From Prorocentrum cordatum (lineage: Eukaryota > Sar > Dinophyceae > Prorocentrales > Prorocentraceae): a stretch of DNA of 64,000 nt. Position numbers and translations under genes: made by a program. The first letter of the stretch is position 1. Each line of letters begins with the position of its first letter. Below are positions 8,237 to 19,125 of this stretch, in pieces. The notes under the pieces were generated by a model that did not search any database, was not told the DNA's origin, and saw only the letters and a list, made by a program, of their open reading frames with translations. Where the stretch lies: the NCBI GenBank assembly GCA_963575745.1, contig CAUYUJ010021660.1:1-64000 (forward strand), read 5' to 3'.

Positions 8237-8828
8237 CTGTTGGTGTGAGCGATGGCACGCAAATAACAGCTCTTCTGTCCCCTCGAGGTGTCCCGACCTG
8301 TCTAGCAAGATAGTCCCAGTCCGCGTGACTGAAGTCAGATCCCCAGCACTCCGTCGTTCCAAGAGAGAGGAAAAGAGACTACTGCCGCAAACAAGTGCAG
8401 GCAGCCTAGCCCACACAATAACAATAACAAGTGCAGCGGCCTAGCTGACCTCGATCTCGCTGAACCCGAAGAAGACGAAGAAGGCAGCGATGGCTGCCGC
8501 GCCGCCCGCGGCGACGCACCCCCCTCCCACACGCCTAGACGCCTGTGGGATCCAGACGCCTTGATCCAGACGCCTTGAGCCAAAATGGCTACGGAGAGCA
8601 AAGAGACTCTCGGGAACTGGGGGCTCTGGAGGGCCAGCTGCAGCGCTGCTGAAGTGCTGCCAGGATCGCTTCCATGCGTGCCTGCACGCGTGCAGGCACG
8701 CATGGAAGCTTGCCGGAAGCTTCCCCGGACACGTTGCCGGCTCAAAAAAGCCTCTGCGGGGAACGTAGACCGCCGGAAAAGAGCTCCTGCGGGCACCACC
8801 ACCGTCCGGCTTCTAATCTTAAGCCCTT

Positions 8829-9139
8829 TAGCTACTCTCGGTTTTCTGCACTTAACTCAGGCTGTATGGGGGGCTGGAGAGCTGGTAATCACAGGAATCG
8901 ATCCGCAGACATCAGACGCGTCCGCCTGTCGCATTCAGAGGTCTGAACTCGGTTTCATACTCGAGCTCGATTGGAAAACTGTTCGTTTGTTTTGTTAGAG
9001 TCATCTTGAGAGGTCTATAATCGCTTGGGCTGAAAAACTACTCGTTCTCTGAAATTCTCTTCCACATTATATATTGCCAGGAAGCTCTGCGAGTCCCCCG
9101 GCGGTAAGAAAGGTTGACGGTTTACCGCCGGCGCCCAGT
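8829..9139 (+). mobile_element. Type A element, 5'-truncated
   Basis: Starts inside a type A monomer (ACTCTCGGTTTTCTGCAC) at the LINE-1 boundary. It keeps about one monomer, the AT-rich end (CCACATTATATATTGCCAGG) and a perfect tail: CCGGCGGTAA at 9098-9107 and TTACCGCCGG at 9122-9131. Very similar to 17550-17859. Confidence 0.8.
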
Positions 9140-9554
9140 CCGGCTTCTAATCTTAAACCCTTTGCTCTCCGGGAATTCCTGGCAGCGCTTCAGAGACGCT
9201 GCGCGGGGCCCGCCCAAAGCCCCAGAAGCGCTCTACAGGAGCGCCGGACTGGCTCGCCAGGAAAGCTTTCCCGCGTGTCCTCTCTTACCTCGTAGAGCTC
9301 TTCGGCAAGAGATAAGAGGAATAACTCGTAGATCTCTTCTTCATCCATGAGCTAGAGGAGTTCCGGCGCGGGGCGAAGCTAGTTGGTCGACCCGACCAGA
9401 AGGGACAAAGAAACTCGTAGAGCTTCCCTCAGCAAGTTATTGCTGGAAGCTTGCGAGTAACTCGTAGAGCTTCTCTTAGCAAGTTATTGCTGGAAGCTTT
9501 AGAGTGATGCCTCGTAACTCGTAGAGCTTCCCTTAGCAAGTAATTCCCGGAGAG
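9140..9554. repeat. Mosaic of module C (minus) and CTCGTAGAGC repeats
   Basis: 9140-9250 is the reverse complement of module C (CCGGCTTCTAATCTTAAACC). 9290-9545 holds several CTCGTAGAGCTTCCCTTAGC-type units about 50 bp apart, each followed by AAGTTATTGCTGGAAGCTT, and the B-type leader GAGCTAGTTGGTCGACCCGA. No coding potential. Confidence 0.65.
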
Positions 9555-9746
9555 CTCGCTGAGAGCTAAAGGGTTTAAAATTTGAAGCCGGACGGTGGTA
9601 GTGCCCGCCAGCAGCCCATTTCCGCCGGTCCAGAATCCCCGCCAGTCCAGAACCCCAGCAGCAGCTCGTTCGAACCGGCAGCCGGTCCGGGAGAGCTTTC
9701 GGCAAGCTTCCACGAGTGCCTGCACGCGTGCAGGCACGCGCGGAAG
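9555..9746 (+). repeat. Module C, solo copy
   Basis: AAAGGGTTTAAAATTTGAAG, GACGGTGGTAGTGCCCGCC, GCCGGTCCAGAATCCCCGCC and a palindromic core near 9716-9741 built from GTGCCTGCAC and GTGCAGGCAC. Same module as the 5' ends of LINE-1 and LINE-2, without LINE sequence after it. Confidence 0.7.
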
Positions 9747-11112
9747 CGTTTTACCTCGTAGAGCTCTTCGACATCGATGAGCTAGAGGAATTCCGGCGCC
9801 GGGTGGACGACCCGGCCTTAAGAGACAAAGTGACTCGTAGAGCTTCCCCAAGCTAGTTGCTGGAAGCTTAAGAGTAATTCCGGCGCGCTGGAGAGCTAGT
9901 TGGCACGAAAAATGTCGACGGAACTTTTGCTGACTTTTGGTCGGTTGAAAATTTTGTTCTTGAAATTTGACCATTCGTTAGAGCTCTAGTATTTTTCCCG
10001 TGATATCCGATCTTATTCCCGCTCGCCATTTTGATCTCAGCTCGATCGGGTAACTTTGAAGACCAAAAAGCACTCTGACGGGATCGGCCGTTTCCAGTCA
10101 TCTTGATATGCGCCGACGGTTTTATGAACATAACTCCTGCTCTAGGGCAGCTACAAAGCTGGTAAGCACAGCTAATGCATGCAGAATAATCAGGCGCGTT
10201 CACCTGTTGAACCCAGGGGTCTGAACTCGGTCTGTGAGCCGAGCTAGGTGCACAAACCTCTTCGGCCGTTTCGAGTCATCTCTATATGCGCTGACGGTTT
10301 TATGAACATAACTCGAGCTCTAGGGCAGCTACAGAGCTGGTGAGCACAGCAAATGCATGCGGGATAATCAGGCGTGTTCGTCTGTTGAACCCAGAGGTCT
10401 GAACTCGGTCTTCTAGCCGAGCTAGGTCCGCAAATCTGTTCGTATTATTCGAGTCATCTTGACACACGCTCTCGGTTTTCTGTACTTAACTCGAGGTGTA
10501 GGGCAGTTACAGAGCCTATAGTCACATAAATCGATTGGGAATTATCGGGCGTGTTGTATCGAGAGCTCTGAACTCGGCCTGCTGCCCGAGCTAGGTTCGC
10601 GAAACTATTCGTATTGTCCGAATCATCGTCGAAGGTGCTCTCAATTTTCTGCACTCAACTCGTGCTGGGGGAGGGCTACAGTGCTGCGGGTCATAGAAAT
10701 CGATTTGCACACATCAGGCGCGTTTGTTGGTTGATTCGAGAGCTCAGAACTTGGTCTGCTGCTCGAAACAGGTCCGCGAAACTATTGTATTATGCGAGTT
10801 ATCCTGAGAGATGCTGTCGGTTTTCTGCACTTACCTCGGGCTGTAGGGGGGCTGCAGGGCTGGTTATCCCATAAGTCGATTCGTTGACATCAGACGCGTC
10901 CGCCTGTCGCATTGCGAGGTTTGAACTCGGTCTGATACTCGAACTGGGTTGCGAAACTGTTTGTTTTTTGTTAGAGTCACCTTGAGAGGTCTGAAATCGC
11001 TTGGGCTGAAAACTACTCGTTCTCTGGATTGTTTCCCACACTATATACTGTCAGGAAGCTCTACGAGTCCCCCGGCGGTAAGAAAGGTTGACGGTTTACC
11101 GCCGGCGCGCAG
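9747..11112 (+). mobile_element. Hairpin-tailed element, type A, about six monomers
   Basis: Leader with CTCGTAGAGCTCTTCGAC and TTGCTGGAAGCTTAAGAG, the type A head (TCCGGCGCGCTGGAGAGC), then tandem monomers of about 178 bp marked by GAGTCATCTT-like words near 10091, 10270, 10448, 10620, 10797 and 10973. Ends in a perfect tail stem at 11072-11081/11096-11105; the terminal bases are GCGCGCAG rather than GCGCCCAGT. Confidence 0.8.
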
Positions 11113-11430
11113 CTTCGGCGCGGGGTGTCGCTAGTACCTCGTAGAGCTCTTCGGCATCGATGAGCTAGAGGAATTCGGGCGTGGGCTGGAGCTAGTTGGC
11201 CGACCCGGCCCCGACGGACAATGTGGTGATTTTGAATTCGTTTTGGAAATTCGAATTTTTATTCTATGCATCGAATCATGGCGCTTTCGATGGTGCAATT
11301 CTTATGGCACTAGCTGAATGATTTCGATGAAAAGACTACGGGGAACCATCATTGCGTACAACCCAAAAAAAAATGTCAGTTGTTTGAAGCTAGTATGCAC
11401 AAGCTTTTTTCTGTTGTTATCTCGGAACCG
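11113..11430 (+). mobile_element. Type D body without its own tail
   Basis: Leader GAGCTCTTCGGCATCGATGA and GGCCGACCCGGCCCCGACGG, then the D body (ATTCTATGCATCGAATCATG, GATGGTGCAATTCTTATGG, CTTTTTTCTGTTGTTATCTC). It matches 19814-20140, but stops at ATCTCGGAACCG, where a minus-strand type B tail begins. Confidence 0.75.
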
Positions 11431-11791
11431 ACTGGGAACCGGCGGTAAACCGTCAACCAGGTTACCGCCGGGACCCTCGTAGAGCTCTGTTCTCACACCG
11501 CGCTCCTAAGAACACAGGGGGTCAGCTTCTGGAGTGAGAAACGAAAAAATTGGAAAAAATCACGTTTTCTGTTTTTATCGAACGTCGGTTCCTCCAAGTG
11601 TTTTGATAGAAATACTGCACCTATAGACGTGAAAATTTTACTGGCAGACGCGTCTGAACCCAGTACAGGTGCGAAAAATCTGGTTTCTCAATGAATTGTC
11701 AAATATCTTTCAAAAAATCGCAAAAGCATCCAAAAGTTGCCACATTGTCCGCCTCGGCCGGGTCGGCCAACTAGCTCCACCCCGCGCCGGA
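11431..11791 (-). mobile_element. Type B element on minus strand
   Basis: Reverse-complement orientation: the tail is at 11431-11486 (right arm first) and the body runs to CCCCGCGCCGG at 11791. The body contains CACTTGGAGGAACCGA-like and GCACCTGTACTGGG-like words when read on the minus strand. Insertion against the general polarity of the mosaic. Confidence 0.75.
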
Positions 11792-12195
11792 AGGGAACCG
11801 GCGGTAAACCGTCAACCAGATTACCGCCGGGTCCCTCGTAGAGCTCTTTTTATCACACGGCGGTTCTCGGTGAACATGAAGAAAGCGTCCAGAGCAAGAT
11901 CTCAGAAACTCGAAAAATGACGTTTTTCTGTTTTTATCCAACGCCGGTTCCCCCAAGTGTTTTGATAGTAATACTGCAGCTACGGACCTGGAAATTTTAC
12001 TGGCAGACGCGGAAGAACCTACTACAGGTGCGAAAAATCTGGTTTCTCAAAATGAATTGTCAAATATTCTTCAATTTTTCGCAAAACCACCCAAAAGTTG
12101 TCACATTGTCCGCCTCGGCCGGGCGAGCCAACTAGCTCCACCCCGCGCCGGAATTCCTCTAGCTCATCGATGCCGAAGAGCTCTACGAGGTACCT
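11792..12195 (-). mobile_element. Second minus-strand type B element
   Basis: Head-to-tail with the preceding minus-strand copy. The tail is at 11792-11847 and the body extends to the leader at about 12195, which reads AGAGCTCTACGAGG on the plus strand (CCTCGTAGAGCTC on minus). The two minus copies are similar to each other over their full length. Confidence 0.75.
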
Positions 12196-12310
12196 GGTCT
12201 ATAGAGAGCTCTACGAGGGTCCCGGCGGCAACCTGGTTGACAGTTTACCGCCGGTTCTGAGTTGGTCGACCCGGCCAGAACGGACAAAGTGATAACTTTT
12301 GGGTGGTTTT
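12196..12310 (+). repeat. Hairpin tail plus truncated type B start
   Basis: Tail at 12206-12263 with stem CCGGCGGCAA/TTACCGCCGG (one C-A mismatch) ending GGTTCTGAGT. Then the B leader TGGTCGACCCGGCCAGAACG and AACTTTTGGGTGGTTTTT, broken off at 12310. Confidence 0.7.
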
Positions 12311-12720
12311 TCCCGGATAGCTCCTAGAAGAGCTAATGATTTCATAGAAGAAGCCGGAGGTGGGTGGTGAGGGAGACACGCCCACTTCTGCCGGTCCACG
12401 ATCCAGCGAGTTGCCGGAGGTTGCAGCGGGTCCGGGAGCGTGGCCTCCTAGCGTTTCCTAATACGCGTGGCTCAAGGGTGCGCGAAGCGCTTCGGCAGAG
12501 CTCCGGCAGAGCTTCGCCAGTGCTCGCAGGCTCCTAGACAGAGGTGTCGTGGTAGGTTTCACAGAGCCCCGCGCGTCGTAAAATACGCCATTGCAGGCGT
12601 CTCCTGCGAGGTTCCAGCGCAGCACGCATCGTTCCAGGCGGTCTGACAGAGGTCGCCGTGCGGCGCTTTGGAGCGCTCTGCGCTCCGCGCCTTGCCTCGC
12701 TATCCGGGTTTTCTTACAAG
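12311..12720. repeat. Module C-like GC-rich segment
   Basis: GAAGCCGGAGGTGGGTGGTG, TTCTGCCGGTCCACGATCC and GGTCCGGGAGCGTGG match the module C order but are diverged. The remainder is GC-rich sequence without coding signal. Confidence 0.5.
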
Positions 12721-12995
12721 TGTGATTTTTTTGAAAGATATTTGATAATTTATGTTAAGAAAGCAGATTTTACGCACCTGAAAACGATGATGAGGGCCTC
12801 TATGTCTTAGTATGAGCTCCGTAAGCTATCAAAACACTTCGAGGAACCCATGTCGACAAGAAAACATCATTTTCCCTCTTGTTCGAGAAATGTTTCCAGA
12901 AGCTCTCTCTTTCGACTCTGAGCATTCTTGCTCGTGAAAGGAGCTCTGCGAGGTTCCCGGCGGTGGCCAGGTTGACGGTTCACCGCCGGCGCCAG
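12721..12995 (+). mobile_element. Hairpin-tailed element, type B
   Basis: Starts inside the B body (TTTTTTTGAAAGATATTTGA) and runs through GAGGGCCTCTATGTCTTAG and CTCTTTCGACTCTGAGCATT to the tail: CCGGCGGTG at 12957-12965 and CACCGCCGG at 12981-12989, ending GCGCCAGT. Confidence 0.8.
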
Positions 12996-14452
12996 TTCGG
13001 GCGCGCTGAAGAGCTAGTTGGCAAGAAAAGTCTCGACCGAACTTTTGCTGACTTGATTCGTAGAGCTTCCCAAAGCTAGTTGCTGGGAGCTTAAGAGCAA
13101 TTCCGGCGCGCTGGAGAGCTAGTTGGCTCTGAAAAAAGAACTGAAGTTCTCACAACTTTTGGTCGGTTGAAAAATTTGTTCTCGAAATTCAAGAATTCGT
13201 TTGGGTCCTAGTATTTTTCCCGTGATATTCGATCTTCTTCCCGCTCGCCATCTTGATCTCAGCTCGATCCGGTAGCTGTTACTACCAAAAAGCACACTGG
13301 CGGGATCGGCCGTTTCGAGTCATCTTGATACGCGTTGTCGGTATTTTGTACATAACTCGAGCTGTGGGACAGCTACAGAGCTGGTAAGCACAGCTATCGC
13401 ACTCAGAATCATCAGGCGCGTTCGCCTGTTGAATCCAGAGGTCTGAACTCGGTCTGCTAGCCGAGCTAGGTCCGCAAACCTATTCGTATTATTCGAGTCA
13501 ACTTGATACGCGTTGGTGGTATTTTCTACTTAACTCGAGCTCTAGGGCAGCTACAGTGCTGATAAGCACACCTATCGCACTCAGAATCATCAGGCGCGTT
13601 CGCTTCTCGACTCTAGAGGTCTGAACTCGGTCTGCTAGCCGAGCTAGGTCCGCAAACCTATTCGTATTATTCGAGTCAACTTAATAGGCGTGGTGGGTAT
13701 TTTGTACTTAATTCGAGCTGCAGGGCAGCTACAGAGCTGGTAAGTACATCCATCGCATTCAGAATCATCAGGCGCGTTCGCTTCTCGACTCCAGAGGTCT
13801 ACTCGGCCTGCTAGCCGAGCTAGGTCCGCAAATCTATTCGTATTATTCGAGTCATCTTGACAAACGCTCTCGGTTTTCTGTACTTTACTCGGGCTGTAGG
13901 GCAGCTACAGAGCCTATAGTCACAGAACTCGATTGGGAATTATCGGGCGCGTTTGTCTGTCGTATCGAGAGCTCTGAACTCGGCCTGCTGCCCGAGCTAG
14001 GTTCGCGAAACTATTCGTATTGTCCGAATCATCGTGAAAAGTGCTCTCAATTTTCTGCACTCAATCGATTTGGATTCGAGGGCTCAGAACTTGGTCTGCT
14101 GCTCGAAACAGGTCCGCGAAACTATTGTATTATTCGAGTCATCCTGAGAGATGCTGTCGGTTTTCTGCACTTAACTCGGGCTGTAGGGGGGCTGCAGGGC
14201 TGGTAATCACATGAGTCGATTCGCAGACATCAGACGCGTCCGCCTGTCGCATTGAGAGGTCTGAACTCGGTCTGATACTCGAACTGGGTTGCGAAACTGT
14301 TTGTTTTTTTGTTGAGTCATCTTGTGAGGTCTGAAATCGCTTGGGCTGAAAACTAGTCGTTCTCTGATTTTTTCCCACACTATATACTGTCAGGAAGCTC
14401 TACGAGTCCCCCGGCGGTAAGAAAGGTTGACGGTTTACCGCCGGCGCCCAGT
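12996..14452 (+). mobile_element. Type A element with a nested truncated head, 6-7 monomers
   Basis: A partial head (to 13059) is followed by a second full head from about 13060. Tandem monomers carry GAGTCATCTT-like words near 13315, 13494, 13673, 13847, 14025, 14136 and 14313. Spacing of 179 bp is exact for the first three. Perfect tail stem at 14411-14420/14435-14444. Confidence 0.85.
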
Positions 14453-15386
14453 TTGGTCGGTTGAAAATTTTGTTCTCGAAATTCAACCATTCGTTAGAGC
14501 TCTAGTATTTTTTCCCGTGATATTCGATCTTATTCGCGCTCGCCATCTTGATCTCAGCTCGATCGGGTGAATATTACTATCGAACAGCACTCTGGCGGGA
14601 TCGGCCGTTTTGAGTCATGTTGATACGCGGTGACGGTTTTCTCAAGATAACTCGAGCTTTAGGAGAGCTACAGAGCTGCTAAACACAGCTAATCTATGTA
14701 GAATGATTAGGCGCGTTCGCCTGTCCAATCCAGAGGTCTGAACTCGGTCTGTTAGCCGAGCTAGATCCCCAAAACTATCCGTATTATTCGAGTCATCTTA
14801 ATAACAACTCTTGGTTTTCTGCACTTAACTCGAGCTGTAGAACAGCAACAGAGCTGATATTTACAGAAACTGATTCAGCATGATCATTTGTGTTTGTCTG
14901 TCGAATCCAGAGCTCTGAACTCGGTCTGCTGCCCGATCTAGATTCGCGAACTATTCGTATTGTTCGAGTCACCTTGAGAAGTGCTCTCGGTTTCCTTCAC
15001 CCAACTCGCGCTCAGGGCGGCTACAGTGCTGATCGTCACAGGAATCGATTACAAGACATCATGCGCGTCCGCCAATCGAATCCAGAGCTTTGAACTCTGT
15101 CTGCTGCCCGAACTGGTCCGCGAAACTATTCGTATTGTTCGAGTCATCCTCAGAGGTGCTGTCGGTTTTCTGCACTTAACTCGGGCCGTAGGGGGGCTCC
15201 AGGGCTGGTCATGACAGAAGTCGATTCGCAGACACCAGACGCGTCCGCCTGTCGCATTCAGAGGTCAAAAAATATGCACTATAATGTTGGTAGGTGCTGT
15301 CGATTTTCTCAACTTAAGTCGAGCTAGGAAGCTCTACGAGTCTCCCGGCGGTAACCAAGGTTGACGGTTTACCGCCGGCGCCCAGT
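14453..15386 (+). mobile_element. Type A element, head truncated
   Basis: Begins right after CCCAGT at TTGGTCGGTTGAAAATTTTG, i.e. inside the head. About four monomers (near 14612, 14786, 14966, 15137), then tail stem 15345-15354/15369-15378 with CAAGG in the loop. Confidence 0.85.
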
Positions 15387-15777
15387 AGAGCTCTTCGGCA
15401 TCGATGAGCTAGAGGAATTCCGGCGCGGGGTGGAGCTAGTTGGCCCAGCCGGCCGAGGCGGACAATGTGGCAACTTTTGGGTGGTTTTGCGAAAATTTGA
15501 AAGATATTTGACCATTCATATTGAAAAAGCAGATTTTTACGCCGAGCATTGGCATATGAACTCCTCTCTGACAGCAGCTCAGCTCTCTCGATGCATTTTT
15601 GCATGAGTTGACTTCCGGGAACTGAAAGAATATGAACATCGAAAAAATCGAATTTCAAGATTTTCGAAAAATCTCCATTTATTGATTATGTCTCCATTCT
15701 CTGCATTCTTACTAGTGAGAGGAGCTCTACGAGGTTCCCGGCGGTGACCAGGTTGACGGTTCACCGCCGGCGCCAGT
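15387..15777 (+). mobile_element. Type B element with long leader
   Basis: Leader AGAGCTCTTCGGCATCGATG, GAGGAATTCCGGCGCGGGG and AACTTTTGGGTGGTTTTGCG, then the B body. Tail stem CCGGCGGTGA at 15738-15747 pairs with TCACCGCCGG at 15761-15770, the G-C variant of the A-T pair in type A tails. Confidence 0.85.
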
Positions 15778-16786
15778 TCCGAAGCGCTGGAGAGCTAGTT
15801 GGCTCGAAAAAAAAGAACTGAACTTTTCACAACTTTTGGTCGGTTGAAAATTTTGTTCTCGAAATTCAACAATTCGTTTGTGCTCTAGTATTTTTTCCCG
15901 TGATATTCGATCTTATTCCCGCTCGTCATCTTGATCTCAGCTCGATCGGGTATCTTTTACTGCCAAAAAGCACACTGGCGGGATCGGCCGTTTCGAGTCA
16001 TCTTGATACGCGTTGTCGGTATTTTGTACTTAACTCGAGCTGTAGGACAGCTACAGAGCCGGTAAGCACAGCTAATCGATGTAGAATGATTAGGTGCGTT
16101 CGCCTGTTGAATCCAGAGCTCTGAACTCGGTTTGCTAGCCGAGCTACCGCAAACCTATTCGTATTATTCAAGTCATCTTGATTCGCACTGTCAGTATTCT
16201 GAACTTAACTCGAGATATAGGACAGCTACAGAGCTGGTAAGCACGCCTCATCGACTCAGAATCATCAGGTGCGTTCGGCTGTTCCAACCAGAGGTCTGAA
16301 CTCGGTCTGCTAGCCGAGCCAGGTCCGCAAACCTATTCGTATTATTCGAATCATCTTGATAGGCGCTCTCGGTTTCCTGTACTTAACTCGAGCTATAGGA
16401 CAGCTACAGGGCTGATAGTTACAGAAACCGATTCAGAATCATCAGTCGCGTTTGTCTGGCGAATCCAGAGCTCTGAACTCGGTCTGCTGCGCGATCCAGA
16501 ATCACGAAACTGTTCGTATTCTTCCAGTCATCTTGAGAGCTACTGTCGGCGTTCTGCACTTAACTCGGGCTGTAGGGAGGCTGCAGGGCGGGTAATCACA
16601 GGAATCGATTCGGAGAAATCAGACGCGTCCGTCTGTCGCATTCAGAGGTCTGAACTCGGTCTGATACTCGAGTTGGGCTGAAAAACTATTCGTTCTCTGC
16701 ATTTTTTTCGACATTATATGTTGTCAGGAAGCTCTACGAGTCCCCCGGCGGTAACAAAGGTTGACGGTTTACCGCCGGCGCCCAGT
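15778..16786 (+). mobile_element. Type A element, about four monomers
   Basis: Starts TCCGAAGCGCTGGAGAGC, carries monomer markers near 15994, 16170, 16347 and 16526, and ends in tail stem 16745-16754/16769-16778. Confidence 0.85.
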
Positions 16787-17859
16787 AATTCCGGGAAGCT
16801 GGAGAGCTAGTTGGCAAGACAAATCTCGACGGACCTTTTGCTGACTTTTGGTCGTATGAAAATTTTGTTCTCAAAATTGGACAATTCGTTAGAGCTCTAG
16901 TATTTTTTCCCATGATATTCGATCTTATTCCCGCTCGCCATCTTGATCTCAGCTCGATCGGGTAACTTTGAAGGCCAAAAAGCAGGCAGGCGGGAACGGC
17001 CGTTTCGAGTCATCTTGATACGCGCTGTCGGTTTTCTCAAGATAACTCGAGCTTCAGGACAACTACAGAGCTGGTCAGCACAGCTAATGCATTCAGAATG
17101 ATCAGGCGCGTTCGCCTGTTGAATCCAGAGGTCTGAACTCGGTCTGCTAGCCGAGCTAGGGTCGCAAACCTATTCGTATTATTCGAGTCATTGTAGCAGA
17201 CGCTCTCGGTTTTTCGTACTTAACTCGATCTGTAGGGCAGCCACAGAGCTGATAATCACAGAAATCGATTGGGAATTATCAGGCGCGTTCGTCTGTTGAA
17301 TCAAGAGCTCTGAACTCGGCCTGCTCCCCGAGCTAGGTTCGCGAACCTATTGGTATTGTTCGAGTCATCTTGAGAAGTGCTCTCGGTTTTCTGTACTTAA
17401 ATCGTGCTGGGGAGGGCTACAGTGCTGCTGGTCACAGGAATCGATTTCGAGACATCAGGCGCGTCCGTTCGTCGAACCGAGAGCTCGGAACTCGGTCTGC
17501 TGCTCGAACGAGATCCGCGAAACTGTTGTATTATTCGAGTCATCCTGAGAGGTACTCTCGGTTTTCTGCACTTAACTCAGGCTGTATGGGGGGCTGCAGA
17601 GCTGGTAATCACAGGAATCGATCCGCAGACATCAGACGCGTCCGCCTGTCGCATTCAGAGGTCTGAACTCGGTTTCATACTCGAGCTCGATTGGAAAACT
17701 GTTCGTTTGTTTTGTTAGAGTCATCTTGAGAGGTCTATAATCGCTTGGGCTGAAAAACTAGTCGTTCTCTGAAATTCTTTTCCACATTATATATTGTCAG
17801 GAAGCTCTACGAGTCCCCCGGCGGTAAGAAAGGTTGACGGTTTACCGCCGGCGCCCAGT
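16787..17859 (+). mobile_element. Type A element, about five monomers
   Basis: Starts AATTCCGGGAAGCTGGAGAG. Monomer markers near 17005, 17185, 17364, 17538 and 17718; tail stem 17818-17827/17842-17851. The last 310 bp are almost identical to 8829-9139. Confidence 0.85.
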
Positions 17860-18169
17860 GTTAACTTTTGAGTGGTTTTGCAATTTTTTGAAAGATATTT
17901 GACAATTTATTCTGAGAAAGCGGATTTTCGCACCTGTAGTGGGTTAAGACGCATCTGCCAGTAAAATTTTCAGGTCCGAAGGTGCAGTATTTCTATCAAA
18001 ACACTTGGCGGAACCGACTTTGAATAAAAAGAGAAAAACGAGATTTTTCGATTTTTCGTTTCGAACTCCAGAAGCTTGCTCTCTATGTTCTGAGGAGCGC
18101 GGTGGTAGAAGAGAGCTCTACCAGGGTCTCGGCGGTGACCTTGTTGACGGTTTATCGGCGGTTCCCATT
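17860..18169 (+). mobile_element. Type B element with GGTTCCCATT tail
   Basis: Starts inside the body at GTTAACTTTTGAGTGG. Contains GCACCTGTAGTGGGTTAAGA, CACTTGGCGGAACCGACTTT and TGTTCTGAGGAGCGCGGTG. The tail is diverged (CTCGGCGGTGACC, TTTATCGGCGG) and ends GTTCCCATT. Confidence 0.8.
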
Positions 18170-18697
18170 CGGGCGCAGGGTGGAGCTAGTTGATCGACCC
18201 GACCTTAAGAGACAATGTGACGACTTGGGATCGTTTTTTTTCTATCTTTCTCTAAAAATTGAAAATTCGTTTCAAGAGCAGGTATTTTTCCAACCTGTAG
18301 CAGGTTAGAGCTCTTCGTCATCGATGAGCTAGATGAATTCCGGCGCGGGGTGGAGCTAGTTGGCTCACCCGGCTGAGGCGGACAATGTGACAACTTTTGG
18401 GTGGTTTTACGATTTTTTGAAAGATATTTGACAATTCATTTTGAGAAAGCAGATTTTTACTCCGAGCATTGACATATTAACTTTGTTCCCTGAGCAGCTC
18501 AGCCTTCTAGAACAATTTTTAGTATCAGTTCACTTGGAGGAACCGACTTTATGTTAACTTCGAAAAATCTTAACTTCAAGTTTTTGTAGAAAAGCTCCCA
18601 GAAGCTCTCGCTTTGATTCTGAGCTCTCTTACGGATGCAAGGAGCTCTACGAGGTTTCCGGCGGTGACCAGGTTGACGGTTCACCGCCGGCGCTAGT
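18170..18697 (+). mobile_element. Truncated fragment plus type B element
   Basis: 18170-18305 is a B-leader fragment ending CACCTGTAGCAGGTTA-like. From 18306 a new leader (GAGCTCTTCGTCATCGATGA) starts a full B element ending in tail stem 18658-18667/18681-18690, with GCGCTAGT as terminal bases. Confidence 0.75.
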
Positions 18698-19125
18698 AGA
18701 GCTCTTCGACAAGAGCTAAGAGGAATAACTCGTAGAGCTCTTCGTCATCGATGAGCTAGAGGAATTCCGGTGCGGGGTGAAGCTAGGTGGTCGACCCGAC
18801 CAGAAAGGACAAAGTGATAACTTTTGGGTGGTTTTGCAATTTTTTGAAAGATATTTGACAATTTATTTGGAGAAAGCGGATTTTTCGCACCTGCAGTGGG
18901 TTAAGACGCATCTGCCAGTAAAATTTTCAGGTCCGAATGTGCAGTATTTCTATCAAAACACTTGGCGGAACCGGCTTCGGATAAAAAGAGAAAAACGTGA
19001 TTTTTCGATTTGTTCGTTTCGAACTCCAGAAGCTTGCTCTCTATGTTCTGAGGAGCGCGGTGTGAGAAGAGAGCTCTACGAGCGTCCCGGCGGTAACCTT
19101 GTTGACGGTCTACCGGCGGTTCCCA
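18698..19125 (+). mobile_element. Type B element with GGTTCCCATT tail
   Basis: Leader CTCTTCGACAAGAGCTAAG and GAATAACTCGTAGAGCTC, then a B body nearly identical to 17860-18110. Tail CCGGCGGTAACCTTGTTGAC with right arm TACCGGCGG (imperfect), ending GTTCCCATT. Confidence 0.8.

Larger units (their letters stand above)
3190..8828 (-). mobile_element. LINE-1: nearly intact non-LTR retrotransposon
   Basis: A two-ORF non-LTR retrotransposon on the minus strand. Reading 5' to 3' it has a GC-rich 5' region (module C, 8626-8828), a 5' UTR, ORF1, one TGA codon, and ORF2 with apurinic-endonuclease-like, reverse transcriptase and RNase H domains. The 3' UTR ends in a stem-loop near CCCAACCAAGTG, with no poly-A tail. 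The copy at 28826-34481 matches it along the whole core (about 5.43 kb in both), which fixes both ends. The 5' limit is less certain, because module C also occurs alone. I see no clear target-site duplication. Relative to LINE-2 only one frameshifting difference breaks its ORFs (near 3941), so this is the younger-looking copy. Confidence 0.85.
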
